NCBI GenBank assembly: GCA_001972305.1
Contig: BDDD01000323.1
Coordinates: 124,001 to 188,000, forward strand
Reading direction: 5' to 3'
DNA: 64,000 nucleotides
From: Cephalotus follicularis
Lineage: Eukaryota > Streptophyta > Magnoliopsida > Oxalidales > Cephalotaceae
Part shown: one piece after another, positions 34,994 to 47,790 of the stretch
Layout of the letters: each line of letters starts with the position of its first letter
Position numbering within the stretch: the first letter of the stretch is position 1
Program-made: the position numbers and the translations under genes
Notes under the pieces: generated by a model
Told to the model about the DNA's origin: nothing
Database searches by the model: none
What the model saw: the letters and a program-made list of their open reading frames with translations, nothing else

Positions 34994-36384
34994 CAAAACA
35001 ACGTAGTTTCAATAATTGAAATATATCTGATAAAAGGACAGTTTTAATTATTAAGAATTTAGGATGATGTGTCACTTTATAATGAGTTTAGATTATGTAG
35101 CACGGAAGTTGTTGTTATGTTATTGATCTTACCAAAGATGCCTATAAATTATGTTAATCATGTTCACAAAAGTTTGTATAAAAATAATCCAAGAGGACAA
35201 TTTAGTTAATTTATAACTAATGTTTAATTCATCATTCCACCTAAAAGTATTTGATCCGTTAACATATTTGAAATGAAAATAAGATATTATAGGATAACAA
35301 CAAGACTTTGAATTTACAATAAATCATCCTTTCAGTTGCATGTCTAAGTTGGACTCTTAATGTAATACCCTGCATGTATGTGTGTAAATTTTTCAGACCT
35401 TTTTGATTTGTTTTGTGGGCTGTCTATTTTTGTGGTATGTGGACTGTCCGTATTTGATATATTTTGTTCTGGGTTGGGCTAACTGATACCAGCCTTGGCC
35501 TAGTGGGTATCTGATAGTTTGTGTGTATATGAATAAGAAAATTTCTTAAATTTCTTTTTATTTCATTTTATTTTATTTTAAATCAGTTTTATTTAAATAT
35601 TTAAAACCAAATCTTTTCTTTTATTTTAAAAATCGAAATTCTATCTCTCCCTAATTCTCTCTCCCACTCTCTCACTTTCCCGTCTCTTTCTCCCTTCTTT
35701 CTCTCACACTTACCTTATCTCTATCCCTAATTCTCTCTCTTTCTTTATCTCTCCCTATTTCTCTCATGCGTTTTTCTTCTTTTAAGCACGCCACTCTTCT
35801 TTTTCTTTTATCTCTCTTCTTCGTCTCTCTCTCTCGCCTGGAAACGCAACCGACCCTGCAAACTTTGGAATTCCGTGCGTTCTTTGTGCAGTTTTGTCAC
35901 CATAACCAGGTTTGTCATCTATGGTTCGGTTTATGGGTCTGTTTTACATTGATAAAAATAACTAAATAGGCAGGCTATTATATCCTTTAATCTCTCTTTC
36001 TTCTTCTCTCTCGAACAGCCACTGTGTAGCTCCGAAATTCTCCTGCATTTTCTTCCCACAGTTTTGCATCAATTCAGGTTTGTTCCTCTGTGGTTATGGT
36101 TTAGTGATAGGTTTTGGTTTTGATGTCAATCCGTTTTATGCATGAATGAATAGAACTGTCACTGCATACGAGTCCAGTCTCTGTACAGTTTATATTGCTG
36201 GGTTTTTATCAAGTTCTAGAAATCTTGTATAGGTGGTTTAACATGATTTTGTTACATGGTGACTTATGCTTTGATGTTAATCAAATTATATGAGCAGGGG
36301 TTAGACTCCATCTTCCTCATTTAAGCTAGCTAATGCCTGCATGTTCTCCCATTCTCTGTGTTCTTTTGTTACTGACTAGACATT

Positions 36385-39245
36385 ATGACACGTCCGGACC
36401 CAGCCCGACTGGAATCTGTCGCACCCACTACAAGGCCAAGCCTCTCATAAGAGACTCACCTCATAGGTTCAGCAGAACAGAGATTCAGAAATACATTTTT
36501 TAAACAGAAAGTTTCTTCAAAACAGAAAAGTTTTGAAAAACTTGAAAATAATTTTAACTCTAAATTTTTACGAAAATCGGGCATGTAGTATTCGTTTATC
36601 GGACTATGCCCCCTGTAAAGAAAAACACAGTTTATAATAATGGGCTCAGCCCTCAGTAACCACACTCCCGAAGGAGGAAACAGTTTATAAATTGGGCTCA
36701 GTTCTTAGCAGATCACAATTTAAACAGAAAACAAGTATGGATTGGACTCTGCCTCAACCATATTATCAAAACTTAAAACCTGAATAGGGCTCAGCCCTTT
36801 TAAACAAAACCAAAACATTTATATAAAAACATAAGTAATGCATAATTTAAAATGTTGATGTAGTGATGGTATGCATATGTTGACTCTGGTAGGCATGCCC
36901 TTGTGGTCTCACCTCAGCAGACAGACTAACTCCAGCTGACAAAACTCAGCAGACTAACCTGTCAGAACTAAAAACAGAAAACAGAGGAGGGATTAGTCCA
37001 CATGACTAGTGAGATGGAACAAAAAGACTCCGCAGAGTTTTGCTCGCATATAAATATCTTTGCAAAAAGATATAACAAAAGTGTAAAACAACCGAAACAT
37101 AATTTTAGAAACATAATCAAAATACAGAATCTGATTTATAAAACATATATAAAATGACTTAAACAGAATATAAAATCAAAACCGATTTATAAAATTGATA
37201 TTTCCAGAAATCAGCAGAAAAATCAGATCAGAAAACCAGATCATTTCTTTCAAACAGATTTAAAACATCAGAAATTCAGTTATATGTAGTATTTAACAAA
37301 GTTCTACAACATAATAAATATATAAAGATGTAGTGGGTGTACTAGGTAAGGTTGACGTCCGGGCCCCGTCGGGCCGAACATCCAGCAGAAATAGTGGCAA
37401 TGATACCGTCGTATCAAAGCATCAGAACAGAAAGTCATACACGTGCAGAAAAAGCCTCTCATGGGCATCGGATATGTAAGTAATACAATACCGAGATCAC
37501 CATGCATCTAAACATATTTAACAGATTTCGGAAGTACAGAATCTCATTTCCTCAAGACTAACTTTAAACAGATTTAAACAGATACAGAAATCAGCAGAGC
37601 CTTCAAAATAGAGTTAAAATAGATTTAAACAGATAGAGGAATCATTTTCCTTATCATGTATAGATATAGCTGAACATAGCGTCATAGTATGACTATAATC
37701 GTGCGAGCATTTAAAAACATTAAAAGAAAGTTTTAGACATTTAAAACTTGAACAGATTTTATAAATGAACTAAAAACCAAGTTCATTCAGATACATAAAT
37801 AAATAAGTTAAAATGTTCATACATTCAAATTATTAAAATAACTTCAGAGTAAAAAGGTTACAGAAAAGCGTTCAACTCACAGAACAGACGAGCAAGTCTC
37901 ACGACTGGTCGCCTCCATGGCCGACCTCAAAGGTAGGATCCTCTGCCAACAGATAAACAAATAGACAGACAACAGATTATCAGAACTCAAACACGTACCA
38001 AGACGTGAAATGCTTTATGCAATGAAATACGTGCAGATGTCAGAAAACTATAACCGATCAATACGGTCAACAACATCAGAAGTTTGATAGTTAAAAACAT
38101 CGTTTAAACCTCAATTTAACACATTTTTGAATTATTAAAGTAAGTCCAAGTGATTGTCCAAGTTATCCAATTTCGGATCAGATAAACAATTTAAGCTCAT
38201 TATATAACAGAAACAGATACAGAAATACAGAATTCAACAGATAGTAGAACTGACGGATAAAAGTTCAAAGTTTACAAAAATCAGATAGAACGGACTATAG
38301 AGCCAGAATCCCCAGCGGAATTGGAACGGATCACCTCCATGCGGAAAACAGAGTCGGAAAGCTGTCAGAACGGGCTGAGAAGGCTGTCGGTGTGTTGGCC
38401 CACGCGCCACTGCTGGTCGGCGCGTGCCTGCCACGCTCGGTCGTCGATCAGCAGCAGAGGTCACATCTGGTGTGTCAGAGAACGGAGATCACAGATCTGA
38501 GGCGCGTTGGTCACGGCGTCGCCGCATCTGGCTCGAACAGGCGCGTTGACCGCGGCTGCCTTCGCCGCCGATTTGCGTTGCTGCCGTCGTCACGGGTAGG
38601 AACTGGTCACGTTAGACTCCCCGCGATGCCAGGTTGCCGGATCTGGGCTCGCCTTGTCATGATGGTCACCGGAAACGAAGATATGGCGCAAAACAGAGGC
38701 GGAGAGAGAAGGGCTTCGTGCGCGCGCATGAGCCGTTCGCCGGTGCGGTGGTGGGGCTCGGTGGACTTAGGAGGCCGCGGAGGTCACGCCGGTATCTTCG
38801 CCGACATCGGTTCGATAGTGACGCCGGCGGCAGAAGGCAGAGAGAGAACGGGAGAGAGGAGAGAGAAAGTCAGGGAGAGAGAGAGAGAAAGGCAAAATGA
38901 TATAAAAAATGGCATTTCTTATTATATAAATATATATTCAACCAAAACGGACAGGTTTTTGTCGAGAATTTTACCGATACGGACATAAATTGGATGTTTA
39001 GGACGTATCACTTAGCTTATTCTCTGAATTTAGCAATCATTTTAGTAAAACATCATTTAATTTACGGAGAAGAAAATTAATTTCTTATGCAGAAAACCAT
39101 CAAAAAGAAATCGCACTAGCAAAAATTTATTAATGTCGTGATGCATATGTCATGAAAGCCAGAAAAATAGACTAATAGACAGACAGACATATAGGATGCC
39201 ACATAGGCTCCACAGATACAGACTGTACTAGGACACGAATGTCAC
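36385..39245 (-). mobile_element. Antisense solo LTR, Tekay-like family, 2.9 kb (copy 2)
   Basis: It starts ATGACACGTCCGGACC and ends GAATGTCAC, with a perfect 5-bp duplication acatt (36,380-36,384; 39,246-39,250). It is collinear with 25,611-28,418 throughout, including the stem-loop block (36,578-36,621), the GGGCCCCGTCG region near 37,360 and the GC-rich region near 38,380-38,870. It is a solo LTR. Confidence 0.78.
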
Positions 39246-39377
39246 ACATTGTATAGGTTTTTTCAAATGACTGTGTTCTTCTGATTATTTAATGTTTTAG
39301 TCCGAAACAGAAAAATTTATAAGATCGTTAGACATGTTGTTAGACCTTAACCTGTCTTCTTCTGGTTTGTACACACA

Positions 39378-39565
39378 GGTGTCGACGCTTTCCATTTTGT
39401 TAGTACAAGGCGTCGACGTTAGCGTGTTCAATGGTATCGTTGTCCTCTGTATAAGCATCGCCTGTTTCGCAACAAGCGTCGACGCTTTGACACGCTCTCT
39501 CGTTTTATTCGCAATTGTTAGGCGTCGACGCTTCAGCTTTGCATGTGGTAAAGTGCCGACGCATT
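39378..39565. repeat. GTCGAC palindrome array in a gypsy-type solo LTR
   Basis: Five motifs: GTGTCGACGCTTT, AAGGCGTCGACGTTAG, CAAGCGTCGACGCTTTG, TAGGCGTCGACGCTTC and GTGCCGACGC. The core is the same as in the Sirevirus LTRs, but the surrounding sequence is different. Confidence 0.85.
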
Positions 39566-41399
39566 TCACAGTAAATTTCAATACATGACGTGTATCATTC
39601 GTTTACCTCTTTTAGATAATTGTGCTACCAAGGGGCGGTTAGGAATCTATCAATAAATTCTTAAAGTTATTTATGTGATCGCATAAGGTACGAATTTTTC
39701 GTTCTTGGACATCTCCTTTGATTTTATTTGAATAAATTCATACTTATTTTAATGAATCAAGTACGAATTTTCGTCATTAATACCTTCCTACTGATTATAT
39801 TGGAATGTATTTGATTACACTTTTATGAATTTTTATTACTGCCTTCTCTTTTAATTACTTTGCATGATTAAATGAGATTGATATTACTAAGTTAGTATGT
39901 TTGACTTCCGAGCAAAAATATGAAACTGCTAAATGTTATCATTTGGTAAACGGTTTTAAGATTGAGAAACCTGGTTTATATGTGGAAACCTTATATGTTT
40001 GAAATGGTTTTTCGTAAATCATTATTTTGAAAATGTTGAATACTGAGAATATAACCACCTATGGGGGTACCATAGGTATGCTATAGGCCTGGTACGGGAG
40101 CATGACACCATCCGTAGCGGTGTGATCAGTCTACGACGTTTCTCTATGTATGATAATCCTATGGAGATGATTTGGATCCCATTTATGATAGAGGCGTATG
40201 GGTCGGCCCTAGGATATATGATATGATATGATATGATCAGGAATTGACTGTGTATTACCGTAAACGTCATTCCATTTGGCAAGTGGATGTCCGGACGTCC
40301 CTTGCATATGTGTAAGAGCCCTAAATATTATAAAATATTATTAATGGGCTTTGTAATTATTTTTCCCACTTTTGGGCTGGACCCGAAATTTATGATGTAT
40401 TTAATTGGGCCTTAATGGAAAATAAACTATGATTTTGGGCCTTAAGATGATATAATTTGTGAAAGTGGGCTAAAGGAATTATGTTATTCACCTTGGGCCG
40501 GATTTATTAGTATAATCAGATTTTTGAGCCCTATTGTGGAAAGTGTATTTTGGGCCAAGTGAGTAAGGCTGGCCCAAGCCCAAGGATGGCTCTCCACCGT
40601 GAGAATTCTCTCAAGAATTCTAGATCTTTCTTAAGGCTATTATATAAGGAGAAAGGGACCATTTAGATATGCTTTTAGCCAAAATTATCCTGCACAATTA
40701 TTCCAAAGAAATGGAGAGAATGAGAGAGAGAGTCGAGGAAGGAGACAAGTGGGTGCTGCCATGGAGCCCCCAAGTCCCTTGCACTTCAATGGTATAATTA
40801 CCATTCTCTGGGAGCAAGGATGCGCAGGGAAGAGAATTAGCAAAGCCAAAGCGTGTAGCAGTCCCCCGCCTTAAGGAAAGCCAGATTTAAGAAGGATGGA
40901 GCATCTCCGTTTTCGACCACCTTCCAGGTAGGTTGCTCCATGTCCGAGTACCTACCAGCTACTGTGTGTATGCTTGGTTGTTGTATACTTTCCATTATAG
41001 CTTGCTGTGTGTTATATTATTAGCTTGTGTGTTATAATGGTTGAGTAAAATATATGAATATATATATATATAAATGCATGTGGCCATCCTAAGTTTAAGG
41101 CGCCACTAGACAAGCCGTGCACAACACGTGCTTGTCCTCTCCTCTCTATCTTGCATTTCTGTTGCACAGAATAGTGCCATCGCACTATAACGCCATAGCA
41201 GAAACGCAAGGAGTCGCGCTGGGCTGCCCTGGCCGTGCCTTCAAGCATGGCGACTCGCCGCATCCTCACCGGCCGACGACAAGCTTCCTCCATCGCCGGC
41301 GAGCAAGGACCATGCGTCCAAGGCATGGAACACATGACGCCGGGAAGCCCACTACACTGCGTAAGCGGCCGGGAAAAATGGCAGGGCTGAGCACATGGA

Positions 41400-41710
41400 T
41401 GGTTGGGCCGAGCGCGAGCTTCTGGGCGGTGCGCCTGTGATGCCGAGCACTAGGGCCGAGCGCGAGCTTCTGGGCGGTGCGCCTGTGATGTCGAGTGCGC
41501 GACCTACCGGGGGGTGATGTGCCAGGGACGGGCGCGCAACCTGCTGGGGACAACGTGCCGAGTGCCAAGGATGAGCACCAGGCATACCAGGGGGAAGACG
41601 CCATGGACGAGCGCGCCAGGCATACCAGGGGGAAGACGCCATGGACGAGCGCTCCAGGCAGCCGGGGGAAGACGCCATGGCCGAGCGCTCCAAGCAGCCG
41701 GGGGGAAAAC
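41400..41710. repeat. GC-rich minisatellites in the Tekay 5' LTR
   Basis: A unit of about 46 bp (GGGCCGAGCGCGAGCTTCTG...) occurs twice, followed by three or four units of about 38 bp (GGGGGAAGACGCCATGG..GAGCGC). They stay open in more than one frame, which accounts for the long frames on both strands here. Confidence 0.85.
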
Positions 41711-42434
41711 CCACCCGAGCTGAGCGCCAGGGCCGAGTGTGAGCTGCCGGGCAGTGCGCCTGTGATGCCGAGCATGCCGACTGCCTGGGCTGAGCGGGGG
41801 AGATGCCAGAGCGCCAGTGTGGGCGCTGCCTCTGCCCTGCATCGGACCTCCAAGCCAGGCTCACATGGTCCCCTGATGTGCACTCCCTCCTGGCACTGCG
41901 TGAAGAAGGTGGCGTGTAAACTTGCATGCCCCTATGACATGCTGAGATTCACGTGCATGCAGGGCTCACAAGAAGAAGGAAATGATATGTATATACATGC
42001 TTCTCCGGGTCTATGCTTAAGGGATAAGTGGCCACCCTGCATGCGCTGAGCGTGGCTTTGTGCATGGGAAGCCCCCATGTACTCCTTTTATACCAGGATG
42101 CGCTTAATGGAAAAAGGGATAAAAAGGGAATAGCAAAGAAATGGCTCAAGGAAATGTTTATATGCACATGCACATCCGGGCAGCGAAGATAAGGGAATTT
42201 GATACATGTAAGTATGCCCCGGACAATGATTAATAAGGGATGAGGCTATGCATGTGCCATGCACGATTGAGGTGAACCTTGTGCATGGGGAGTGCCCTGC
42301 AACATGGTGAACCTTGGACCGGCTTAAGAAATAGCTTAAGGAAGCCAAAGAAAAGAAAAGGGAAATAAGTCAAGGAAGAAAATAGAATTAGGAAATGGAA
42401 TGTAAAAGGGAAAGATTTAGTTAGATGACCCTAG

Positions 42435-42665
42435 GCAGGTGAGCCCAACTGGGGAGAATTCCGCCGAGCAGGTGAACCTAAGGGGGTGAATTCCGCTAGG
42501 CACGTGATCCTTGGGCGAACCGCCAATGGTGAACCTAAAGGTGAATTCCGCCAAAGCTGGTGATCCAAAGGGTGAACCGCCGAGCAGGTGAACCTAAGGG
42601 GGTGAATTCCGCTCAGCAGGTGAACCTGGAGGAGAATTCCGCGGGCTGGTGAACCTAAAGGTGAA
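42435..42665. repeat. GGTGAACC/GAATTCCGC repeat array in the Tekay 5' LTR
   Basis: About eight imperfect units of 25-30 bp built from CAGGTGAACCTAAGGGGG and TGAATTCCGC. Confidence 0.85.
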
Positions 42666-43243
42666 CCATGTATACTGACCAGACCATAGGATGACCGAAC
42701 TAGACTCCTCTGTGATATGATTGTTATGTATGATTTGAGAAGAGCAGTCCGAGAATAAAGGATGATGATGATTACGCTATGGATTATGATTTGCATTCAT
42801 ATAGGCATGCACATTTATTATTATATTTGTTTCTCCTCTGCTTGTATTGTTTGTTCCTCTGGTATGTGCCCGTATATGGGGTGACCTACACAACCCTCAG
42901 GGTTGATGACCCATTCCTTTGAATGGGCCAGGTACAGGTACAGGTAGTGGAGGCACGTCGAAGCAGCGCTAAAGACAAGGATTATTGAGTAAGCTTCTCC
43001 TCGACAGTACGCTTTCGTGGACATGATGCAGGAAATAAATCATGTATTTATTTTATTCTGGTTCATAGTAGTATGTAATTTATATGATTCGAACTGGGTC
43101 TGTAATCCACACATTAAATAAATGATTATGGTTATGATTATTTTTACGTTTTAAATTTTTATGGAAATTATTAATGATGATTGTACGGATTACCACGTGT
43201 CAAATCATGGGGCCCATCCCACGGTTCGGGGCGTGACAGTTTT

Positions 43244-43256
43244 TGGTATCAGAGCC
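43244..43256 (+). promoter_or_regulatory. Primer-binding site of the Tekay element
   Basis: TGGTATCAGAGCC, complementary to the 3' end of initiator Met-tRNA, lies five bases after the LTR end. Confidence 0.9.
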
Positions 43257-43329
43257 GTACTATTCTGGATACGCCGGGATAGGACCCTCGGCAAGTGGAA
43301 TTAAGGTACATGTGTGGATATTGACCCGT

Positions 43330-44150
43330 TCCTTTATATGAACCAGAATGGAAGGACGACGAAGTAAAAGCGTACGAGGAGAGAGGTCCGGGCCGTCGAT
43401 GAGACGTACCCGTAGAAATAAGGAAAGATAAGAGAAAGTAAATGTGGCTCAAGGAGTCGAAGTTGCTGCTCCTACACGATAGGAACCCAGAGGACTTATG
43501 AAAAGAATATGGGCGATGATAAGTTAAGCGTATGAGTTATACAGCGTACATGTTGAAAGGATGAAGCGGAACACTAGTAGAAGAGGATTGAGTCTTCCGA
43601 TGACACATACCCTTGGATGTTTTTAAAATAGAGATTGACAAGAGATAAGCTAAATTCCTAGAGTTGATACAAAGAGAATCCCCCTATAGTATTGGTAACC
43701 CCGCAGGACCTTCGAGGTTGGGAAGACAATCTCGTGGTTCTCAACAGAGAAGACCCGGTCGTGATGCACGACGGAGGCGACAGCGAAGGACAGCTTCGCA
43801 AGACGGTTCCTCTAGACCTGCCGATGATGAACAGGTGTCCGTTGAACCCTGTATGCATTGTGGACGTACCAACCATGCTTCTGAGGATTGCTGGTGGAAA
43901 GAAAGTAGGTGTTGGACTTGTGGAGCTTCAGATCATATATCTACTTAGTGTCCACATAATCATTTCAGCACAGGAGGACAAACAGGACAAGGTTCAAACC
44001 GACCTCAGGGAAGTTTCCAGCAAAGACGCCCTAGCACTAGTTCACGAGGAGATCGTGGTAAACAGCCGATGGGATCTGCACCTACGGTACAAGGAAGAGT
44101 TTATGCTATGGATCGGCGAGCTGCAGCTGGATCACCCTCAGTGATTGGAG
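43330..44150 (+). pseudogene. gag remnant of the Tekay element (fossil)
   Basis: Basic linker sequence (RPGRDARRRRQRRTA) is followed by a zinc knuckle, CMHCGRTNHASEDC, near 43,850 and a second Cys/His cluster, CWTCGASDH, near 43,915. The capsid part is largely missing. It would have packaged element RNA. Confidence 0.7.
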
Positions 44151-47100
44151 GTATGGTTCATGTATCTCATCTTTTGGCACGAATTTTGATTGACCCAGGC
44201 TAGTCCCATTCATATGTTGCTTTTCATTTTGTAAGACGTATGAATGAGGAGCCCGAGCCTTTACCTTTTGAGATAGAAGTTAGCACACCAGTAGGAGAGC
44301 CGGTTACATCTCGATGGGTGTGTAGATCTTGTGCCATTGAGATTTCTGGACATGTTCTTCCGGCAGACCTTATAGTACTGCCGATGGGCGAACTTGATCT
44401 AATCCTTGGTATGGATTGACTGTCAGTATACAATGCTTATGTGGATTGCAACAGGAAGGTTGTAACCTTCCATTTGCCAGGACAGTCTCTGTTCCAATTT
44501 ATCGGGACGTTAGAGCATCAGCCAGTTACCATGATATCTGCTATCCAGGCTGATAGACTCTTAAGACAGGGTTGTAATGCTTACCTGGCACATGTTACGG
44601 ACGATAGAAAATGGATACCGAAGTTGGAGGATGTTCCTGTGGTTTGTGAATACCCGGATGTGTTCCCGGAAGAGCTGACGTCCTTACCTCCTGAGAGAGA
44701 TGTGGAGTTTGCTATAGATCTTTTGCCAGGAACAGCTCTGATATCAACCGCTCCTTACCGAATGGCCCCTCCTGAGTTAAAGGAATTGATAGTGCAACTA
44801 CAGGAATTTCTAGATAAAGGTTTCTTCAGACCCAGTGTATCCCCATGGGGAGCACCGGTCTTTTTTGTCAAAAAGAAAGATGGATCCCTAAGAATGTGTA
44901 TCGATTACCGGCAGTTAAACAAAGTGACAGTCAAGAACAAATATCCACTACCACATATCGACGATCTGTTCGATCAGCTTAAGGGATCTTCAGTATTTTC
45001 CAAGTTGGATCTGAGATCAGGATATCACCAGCTCCGAGTTAGAGCGGAAGATATTCCCAAGACTGCTTTCAGGTCACGATATGGACACTACGAATTTGTG
45101 GTAATGCCTTTCGGGGTGACCAACGCCCCTGCAGCATTTATGAGCTTAATGAATAAGATATTCAATCCGTATCTTGATCGGTTTATAGTGGTGTTCATCG
45201 ATGACATCTTGATATACTCAAAGTCTATGGAAGAACATGGTGAACACCTGCACTTGGCATTACAGACTCTCAGAGACCATCAGTTGAATGCCAAGTTTAG
45301 TAAATGTGAATTCTGGTTATCAGAGGTGACATTCCTTGGTCAATTTTATATCCAGCGCAGGATTGTCAGTAGACCCTACAAGATTGAAGCAGTAAAAGGC
45401 TGGAAGCGACCAACGAATGTGACGGAAGCTGGAGCTTTCTCGGCTTGGCAGGATACTACCGTCGGTTTGTAGAAGACTTTTCAAAAATAGCAACACCTCT
45501 GACTAGATTGACACAGAAGAATGTGGCTTTTGTTTGGGATGATGCTTGTGAACGGAGTTTCCAAGAGTTAAAGCATCGTCTGACTACTGCGCCAGTCTTA
45601 GCCTTACCAGATGGCAACGAAGGCTTCGTTGTATACAGTGACGCATCAGGCAGTGGTCTGGGTTGTGTCCTTATGCAGAATGGAAGAGTGATCGCATACG
45701 CCTCACGGAAACTGAAGCCCCATGAAGAAAACTATCCCACTCATGATCTTGAGTTAGCAGCGATAGTATTCGCTCTGCGTAAATGGAGGCATTATTTATA
45801 TGGTAGGAAGTTCGAGGTGTACACAGATCACAAGAGCTTAAAGTATTTGTTTTCACAGAAGGACCTGAATATGAGGCAACGCAGATGGATGGAGTTGCTC
45901 AATGACTACAACTGTGAAATACAGTACCATCCAGGCAAGGCTAATGTTGTAGCAGACGCCCTTAGTCGTCGATTAACTTGCCTAACCATTGCTCATATTC
46001 AGACACGCCCATGGCTAATGGACCGAATCCGTGAAGCTCAAAGCCACGATGGTGACCTTCTCAAGTTAGCTCTGAGCGAAGACGGAGGGTTAAAGACGGA
46101 TTTCTCTGTACAAGGCGACGGATTAATCCGATATCAGGGCAGAATATGTGTTCCTAATGATAAAGAAGTGAAAGATGAACTGTTGTCACAAGCGCATCGT
46201 TCTAGCTTCTCCATACATCCAGGAAGTACCAAGATGTACCGAGATCTAAAGCTGGACTATTGGTGGAACAACATGAAAAGAGAGATAGCCGAATATGTTG
46301 CTTCCTGTTTGACATGCCAACAGGTTAAAGCAGAACACCAAAGACCAGCAGGATTGTTACAGTCGTTGCCTGTGGCACAGTGGAAATGGGAACACATAAC
46401 GGTGGATTTCGTGACAGGACTGCCTGGAACAAGGAATGGCCGTGATGCTATATGGGTAATCGTCGATCGCTTTACTAAGTCTGCACACTTTCTCGCGATC
46501 AAGACAAACTTCTCTCTGACGCGGCTGGCCAATATGTATATTGCTGAAATCATAAGGCTCCATGGAGTACCAATTAGTGTGGTGTCTGACAGAGACCCCC
46601 GTTTTACATCGCGGTTTTGGAAGAAACTGCAAGAAGCATTTGGTACTCAGCTGAACTTTAGCACAGCCTTTCATCTTCAGACTGATGGGTTGTCTGAACG
46701 GACCATACAGACTCTAGAAGACATGCTACGAGCATGCGTTCTGGATTGGGGAGGTAGCTGGGAAGACCATCTACCCTTGGTAGAGTTCTCGTATAACAAC
46801 AGTTTTCACGCCAGTATTGGTATGGCACCGTTCGAGGCTCTTTATGGAAGGAAGTGCAGAACCCCGATCTGTTGGTTCGAAGTAGGTGAACAGAGTCTTG
46901 TGGGACCCAAGCTTGTACAAGACACAGTTGAGAAGGCAAAAGTTATCCGGGAAAGACTCCGTACAGCACAAAGCCGACAGAAAAGTTATGCAGACCACCG
47001 CAGGTGAGAATTGGAGTTCGCTGTAGGCGATCATGTATTCCTTAAAGTCTCTCCGACTAAAGGAATTATGAGGTTCGGCAAGAAAGGAAAACTGACTCCT

Positions 47101-47445
47101 CGGTTTATAGGACCTTTTGAGATCCTTGAGAGAGTGGGTGCTGTTGCTTATCGACTTGCCTTACCACCCAGCCTGGCGGATGTGTACAACGTATTTCATA
47201 TTTCGATGCTGCGGAAGTACCATCCCGACCCTTCTCACGTCTTACAGTGGGAGCCATTGGAGTTGAGAACGGATTTGAGTGTCGAAGAGATACCTATCCG
47301 AACTCTCGACCGCCTAATTAAACAACTAAGGAGCAAGACCATTCCGTTAGTGAAGGTATTATGGCAATACCACGGAGTGGAAGAAGCTACGTGGGAAAGA
47401 GAAGATGATATGCAAGCTAAATACCCCCAATTATTTTTATCCTAG
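44150..47445 (+). pseudogene. pol region of the Tekay element: PR, RT, RNase H, integrase, chromodomain (fossil)
   Basis: Domains are in the usual chromovirus order. A protease-like ARILIDPG lies near 44,180. The reverse transcriptase (about 44,750-45,350) has [41 protein letters not shown] and the catalytic FIDDIL. RNase H (about 45,600-45,990) has [13 protein letters not shown] and [13 protein letters not shown]. The integrase (about 46,150-46,900) has a [11 protein letters not shown] zinc site, [19 protein letters not shown] and [16 protein letters not shown]. The end (about 47,060-47,440) has GPFEILERVGAVAYRLALP and the chromodomain-like KVLWQYHGVEEATWEREDDM. These would reverse-transcribe the element and insert it in chromatin. 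It is broken in a few places. Confidence 0.9.
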
Positions 47446-47469
47446 GAAATCTCGGGACGAGATTTCTCT

Positions 47470-47481
47470 AAGGAGGGAGGA
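47470..47481 (+). promoter_or_regulatory. Polypurine tract of the Tekay element
   Basis: AAGGAGGGAGGA lies immediately before the 3' LTR. It is the primer for plus-strand synthesis. Confidence 0.9.
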
Positions 47482-47790
47482 TGTAAGAGCCCTAAATATT
47501 ATAAAATATTATTAATGGACTTTGTAATTATTTTTCCCACTTTTGGGCTGGCCCCGAAATTTATGATGTATTTAATTGGGCCTTAATGGAAAATAAACTA
47601 TGATTTTGGGCCTTAAGATGATATAATTTGTGAAAGTGGGCTAAAGGAGGTCTGTAATCCACACATTAAATAAATGATTATGGTTATGATTATTTTTACG
47701 TTTTAAATTTTTATGGAAATTATTAATGATGATTGTACGGATTGCCACGTGTCGAATCGTGGGGCCCATCCCACGGTTCGGGGCGTGACA
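47482..47790 (+). repeat. 3' LTR of the Tekay element (309 bp, short form)
   Basis: Its left and right parts match the two ends of the 2.9-kb 5' LTR. It is bordered by the atatg target duplication. Confidence 0.9.

Larger units (their letters stand above)
40311..43238 (+). repeat. 5' LTR of the Tekay element (2,928 bp)
   Basis: It starts TGTAAGAGCCCTAAAT and ends GGTTCGGGGCGTGACA. It holds GC-rich minisatellites (41,400-41,710 and 42,435-42,665). A possible TATA lies in AGGCTATTATATAAGGAG near 40,640. Confidence 0.9.
40311..47790 (+). mobile_element. Tekay (Del) chromovirus, Ty3/gypsy, nearly full set of domains, few breaks
   Basis: TG...CA ends and a perfect 5-bp duplication atatg (40,306-40,310; 47,791-47,795). 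In order it has a 2.9-kb 5' LTR, a Met-tRNA primer-binding site, remains of gag with zinc knuckles, protease, reverse transcriptase, RNase H, integrase, a chromodomain-like tail, a polypurine tract and a much shorter 3' LTR. By eye about five differences separate the shared parts of the two LTRs, so it is young. It has roughly five to ten breaks in the coding region and is not functional as it stands. It is the innermost insertion of this nest. Confidence 0.92.

Noticed and set aside
41266-42049. Frames of up to 205 residues on both strands
   Set aside because: Minisatellite units whose length keeps frames open on both strands; inside an LTR.
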